Below, piece by piece: positions 16,308 to 18,596 of a stretch of 18,596 nt of DNA. The position numbers and the translations under genes are program-made. The stretch is from the NCBI GenBank assembly GCA_021780095.1, contig JAJXZK010000200.1, forward strand, positions 1 to 18,596, written 5' to 3'. Position 1 is the first letter of the stretch, and each line of letters starts with the position of its first letter. The DNA comes from Acidobacteriota bacterium. GTDB taxonomy: Bacteria > Acidobacteriota > Terriglobia > Terriglobales > Acidobacteriaceae. The notes beneath the pieces were generated by a model that ran no database searches, was not told the origin of the DNA, and worked only from the letters and a program-made list of their open reading frames with translations.

Positions 16308-18382
16308 CGGGCTCCACCCTCTCTGGGAGCACTCGACGACGAAACCGTCGAAGGATGCATTCCCGGTCGCCGCGCCAACATCGCCGCGCGCTGACGTTGC
16401 CCCCGCAACTCGCCTGTCCCGACTTCTACTTTTGGCGCCTTACCGGCGCAAAGACGTAATGCCAGACTGCGGGATGTTGGATATGCAAACATGTCGACCA
16501 GCGCTGGAGTCGATGCAAATTCGGCGCGTAATCTGGCATGCATCTCGATCAGCAGCAGCGAGGTGCCACCAAGGTCAAAGAAATTTTCGTCCGCTGCCAC
16601 GGCCGTGCGACCAAGCAACGTCGCCCACATTTCCTGCAGATACGCCATCGCCCTGGTTTCATCTACTCCGCTTTCGAGCTGCGCGGCCACTTCTTCGCGA
16701 GGCTTGGTCGCGGGTTTCGCATCATCCGGATGGGTCGCGATCAGGCGCTTTTCGCACTGCGCCTGCAGAGCAATGCGATCCAACTTGCCGTTTGGGTTAA
16801 TCGGTAGTCTCTCCAGAAATAGCCAATGCTGCGGCATTGATGTGCGCGATAATCGCGCCAGCAGCCACGCGCGCAATATAGCTTCCGCACTCTTTGTTGG
16901 ACTGCCAAGTGCAACGCATGCAACCAGCTGCTTTTCTCCCGACGGAACCGTCAACACCACCACCGCCGCATCGGCTACTACCGGCGAGGCTGTCAATGCA
17001 TTTTCGACCGCCGCAAGCTCCACGCGATGTCCGGCAATCTTCACCTGGCGATCGATGCGACCAAGGAATTCAATCGTCCCATCCAGCCGAGCGACTGCCC
17101 GATCTCCGGTCAGGTACAGCAGAGCTCCCGGCCGGTCTGTAAAGGGGTCTGCAAGAAATCTTTCAGCCGTCGCTTCTGGCCGCCCCAGGTATCCCAGTGC
17201 TACCCCCGCTCCTCCAGCGGCCAATTCTCCCGGCTCTCCCGCAGGCAATTCATTTCGACCGGCATCAAGAATATGCGCGGTCGTATGCGCAATCGCCAGT
17301 CCAATCGGCAAAGTACCCTCGGCTCGATAGTCCCGCGGGACCACGTAGCAGCAGGTAAACGTCGTGTTCTCCGTCGGACCATAGCCGTTCACCATTCGCA
17401 GCGCGGGGTACAGAGAACGAATCCGTTCCACATATCGTGGCGAAATCACGTCGCCGCCAAACACCAGCTGGCGCAGCGGCGCAAACATCTCTGGAGTGTG
17501 CTCCGCAGCCAGATGAAACATGGCCGCCGTCAACCACAGGGTCGTCACACCCTGTTGCAGGATCAGCGCAGTATAGTCGTCGAGCCCCAGCGATCGTCCC
17601 GGCGCAATCACCAGCCGTGAACCATGCAGTAGACTTCCCCAGAATTCCAAAGTCGACGCATCGAAGGACAAAGGCGAATGCAGCAGGAAAGTATGCGCTG
17701 CGTTGAATTCGATGAAGTCCTGTCCCGTGACCAATCGCGCCACAGCGCGATGTGGAACAACAACACCCTTCGGCAATCCCGTCGAGCCGGAAGTAAACAT
17801 CACGTACAGTGGGCTCTCTCCGTCGAGTTGAACCGCTGGAATTGCAACCGCCGCACCATCCGCAGGCCGCGCCACATTCTCCACCCCCAGCAGGAAACAT
17901 CCTGCCCACACCGCTCGATCGGCATTTTGCCGAGTCTTCTCGTCCGCAACCCAATAACGAATGCCGCTCGAATCCCGTATCTGGCCCAACACCGCGCCGG
18001 AAAACTCTTTCACCTCGATCGGGACATAGCAGCCACCCGCCATCACAATTCCAAGGATGGCGGCGACACTCCCCGTCGACCGTGCGGCTGCCACTCCCAC
18101 TCGATCTCCAGGCTTCATCCCCTCGGCAACCAGGCGAACCCGGAAGGCATCCGCGAAATTCCATAATTCCGAATACGTCAGGGCTTCCTGCATGTCGGCC
18201 AGCGCAATGGAGTTGGGAGCGCGGTGGACAACCGCGGAGAAAAGCTCGAGTACAGTCGTGTTCCACGGATTCGTTTCCGCCGCTTCCGCACCACACGGGG
18301 TCGCGGGCCGATCGCCATGCGGGTGCATGCCGCGATTGGATGTAACCTCGTACCCGCTGGTCGTCAACGCATTCGTTTTCAC
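16304..18382 (-). CDS. NRPS initiation protein A-PCP, predicted valine-loading
   Basis: 692 residues. The adenylation domain (about 40-540) has FTSGSTGLPKG (196-206), NGYGPTENTT (332-341), YLTGD (423-427), GRIDRQVKIAGHRVEL (441-456) and the A10 lysine K533 in NGKLDR. The carrier domain (about 575-645) has S608 in LGGTSLL. No condensation domain precedes it, so it looks like a loading module. Pocket residues D241, A242, L245, W283, V307, G309, G333, T341, F342 and K533 give DALWVGGTFK, which resembles known valine codes (DA[FL]W[IL]GGTFK). About 45 residues after the carrier include RGQRQRAAML, a basic helix like those at NRPS-to-PKS junctions, probably docking to the next KS. The start chosen is GTG 18382; ATG 18328 (residue 19) is an alternative, and neither has a strong ribosome-binding site. 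It is the first gene of the operon and its stop overlaps the megasynthase start by 4 bp. Confidence 0.93.
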   Translation of the reverse strand: MKTNALTTSGYEVTSNRGMHPHGDRPATPCGAEAAETNPWNTTVLELFSAVVHRAPNSIALADMQEALTYSELWNFADAFRVRLVAEGMKPGDRVGVAAARSTGSVAAILGIVMAGGCYVPIEVKEFSGAVLGQIRDSSGIRYWVADEKTRQNADRAVWAGCFLLGVENVARPADGAAVAIPAVQLDGESPLYVMFTSGSTGLPKGVVVPHRAVARLVTGQDFIEFNAAHTFLLHSPLSFDASTLEFWGSLLHGSRLVIAPGRSLGLDDYTALILQQGVTTLWLTAAMFHLAAEHTPEMFAPLRQLVFGGDVISPRYVERIRSLYPALRMVNGYGPTENTTFTCCYVVPRDYRAEGTLPIGLAIAHTTAHILDAGRNELPAGEPGELAAGGAGVALGYLGRPEATAERFLADPFTDRPGALLYLTGDRAVARLDGTIEFLGRIDRQVKIAGHRVELAAVENALTASPVVADAAVVVLTVPSGEKQLVACVALGSPTKSAEAILRAWLLARLSRTSMPQHWLFLERLPINPNGKLDRIALQAQCEKRLIATHPDDAKPATKPREEVAAQLESGVDETRAMAYLQEMWATLLGRTAVAADENFFDLGGTSLLLIEMHARLRAEFASTPALVDMFAYPTSRSLALRLCAGKAPKVEVGTGELRGQRQRAAMLARRPGMHPSTVSSSSAPREGGAR

Positions 18383-18404
18383 AGGCTACCGTGTCCGGAG
18401 TGGG

Positions 18405-18424
18405 AATATTGGCTACCCAATATT
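18405..18424. promoter_or_regulatory. Inverted repeat in the leader of the NRPS operon
   Basis: AATATTGG-CTAC-CCAATATT: two perfect 8-bp arms separated by 4 bp, 22 nt upstream of the GTG of the first NRPS gene. It is AT-rich in otherwise GC-rich DNA and lies next to the predicted -12 promoter element. It may be an operator or a small leader hairpin. No T-run follows, so it is not a typical terminator. Confidence 0.45.
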
Positions 18425-18425
18425 G

Positions 18426-18445
18426 AATTGCACGTGGAGTGCCAA
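18426..18445 (-). promoter_or_regulatory. Candidate sigma-54 (-24/-12) promoter of the NRPS operon
   Basis: Minus-strand TTGGCACTCCACGTGCAATT matches the sigma-54 consensus YTGGCACG-N4-TTGCW at most positions. The invariant GG and GC pairs are separated by exactly 10 bp; the mismatches are G to T after TGGCAC and T to G at the start of the -12 block. Transcription would start near 18418, about 36 nt before the GTG of the first gene. The -24 block also resembles a sigma-70 -35 box (TTGGCA), but the -10 at 17-bp spacing (TATTGG) is poor. If real, the operon needs an ATP-dependent enhancer-binding activator. Confidence 0.4.
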
Positions 18446-18570
18446 CTGGCCGGCAGTTGTCAGCCTGCCGCACATCCCGCCTCCACCTCGCTAGTGCAAT
18501 CAGTTAGCAGAGTAGATTTTCCTCCGGTCGCTCTCTGCGCCGGCGGAACCCCTATTCCGATGTGAAGTGT

Positions 18571-18582
18571 GAAAAGCTTTTC
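18571..18582. promoter_or_regulatory. 12-bp palindrome upstream of the NRPS promoter
   Basis: GAAAAGCTTTTC is a perfect palindrome about 140 bp upstream of the predicted -12 element, a distance typical of enhancer sites for sigma-54 activators. A short interrupted repeat, GGAA-CCCCTA-TTCC (18545-18558), lies between. The role is speculative. The rest of the 18446-18596 stretch shows no gene I can support. Confidence 0.2.
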
Positions 18583-18596
18583 CTACTGTTATCCCC

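Noticed and set aside
17265..18473. 402-codon open frame on the minus strand, overlapping the A-PCP gene in another frame
   Set aside because: It overlaps the adenylation domain whose motifs are intact in the neighbouring frame; its own translation is Cys/Gly/Arg-rich with no recognisable domain.
1..18596. Search for CRISPR arrays, tRNA or rRNA genes, insertion sequences and attachment sites
   Set aside because: No regularly spaced direct repeats, tRNA-like cloverleaf, rRNA stretch or transposase motif was recognised by eye on either strand.

Overview
The window carries a compact hybrid NRPS/PKS gene cluster, with its phosphopantetheinyl transferase and three accessory genes alongside. The DNA is moderately GC-rich and nearly all coding. 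A soil bacterium is likely, and an Acidobacteriota-type or other NRPS-rich Gram-negative fits the general look, but no rRNA, tRNA or taxonomic marker is present, so the host is a guess.

Layout, left to right: (1) the N-terminal part of a membrane-anchored family 2 glycosyltransferase, minus strand, running off the left edge (1-548). (2) A 205-bp gap holding a perfect 18-bp palindrome and a doubtful 70-codon frame. (3) A JmjC/cupin-like putative Fe(II)/2-oxoglutarate oxygenase, minus strand (754-1686). (4) A 140-bp divergent intergenic region with a nested inverted repeat. (5) An Sfp-type phosphopantetheinyl transferase, plus strand (1827-2579). (6) A four-gene minus-strand operon, 18382 down to 2590. 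In transcription order it encodes A-PCP (692 aa), KS-AT-ACP-AMT-C-A-PCP (2706 aa), C-C-PCP-TE (about 1368 aa) and a membrane-anchored PAF-acetylhydrolase-like alpha/beta hydrolase (472 aa). The genes overlap by 4 bp, are 72 bp apart (21 bp if the upstream start is used), and overlap by 1 bp. (7) A 214-bp upstream region (18383-18596) with a sigma-54-type -24/-12 match and an inverted repeat just ahead of the first gene.

Proposed logic (inference from domain order and binding-pocket residues): the first A domain has the pocket code DALWVGGTFK, which resembles valine codes, so it would load Val on its PCP. The KS-AT (malonyl-type HAFHS motif) would extend it by malonate. No ketoreductase is present, and an in-line aminotransferase would convert the beta-keto group to a beta-amine. 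This would give a 3,4-diamino-5-methylhexanoyl unit, an aza analogue of a statine. The next A domain (DILQLGMVWK, close to the classical Gly code) would add glycine. The last protein has two condensation domains in tandem but no adenylation domain, and a thioesterase with Cys in place of the nucleophile Ser. The final building block (if any) and the release chemistry are therefore the least predictable and most interesting parts. The PPTase would activate the four carrier domains. The JmjC-like oxygenase and the hydrolase could tailor, release, unmask or detoxify the product.

The aminotransferase module belongs to a known type (mycosubtilin/iturin and microcystin McyE systems). What looks unusual is a stand-alone A-PCP starter feeding an aminotransferase module, followed by an A-less C-C-PCP-TE with a Cys thioesterase and a co-translated membrane hydrolase. 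Database novelty could not be tested here.
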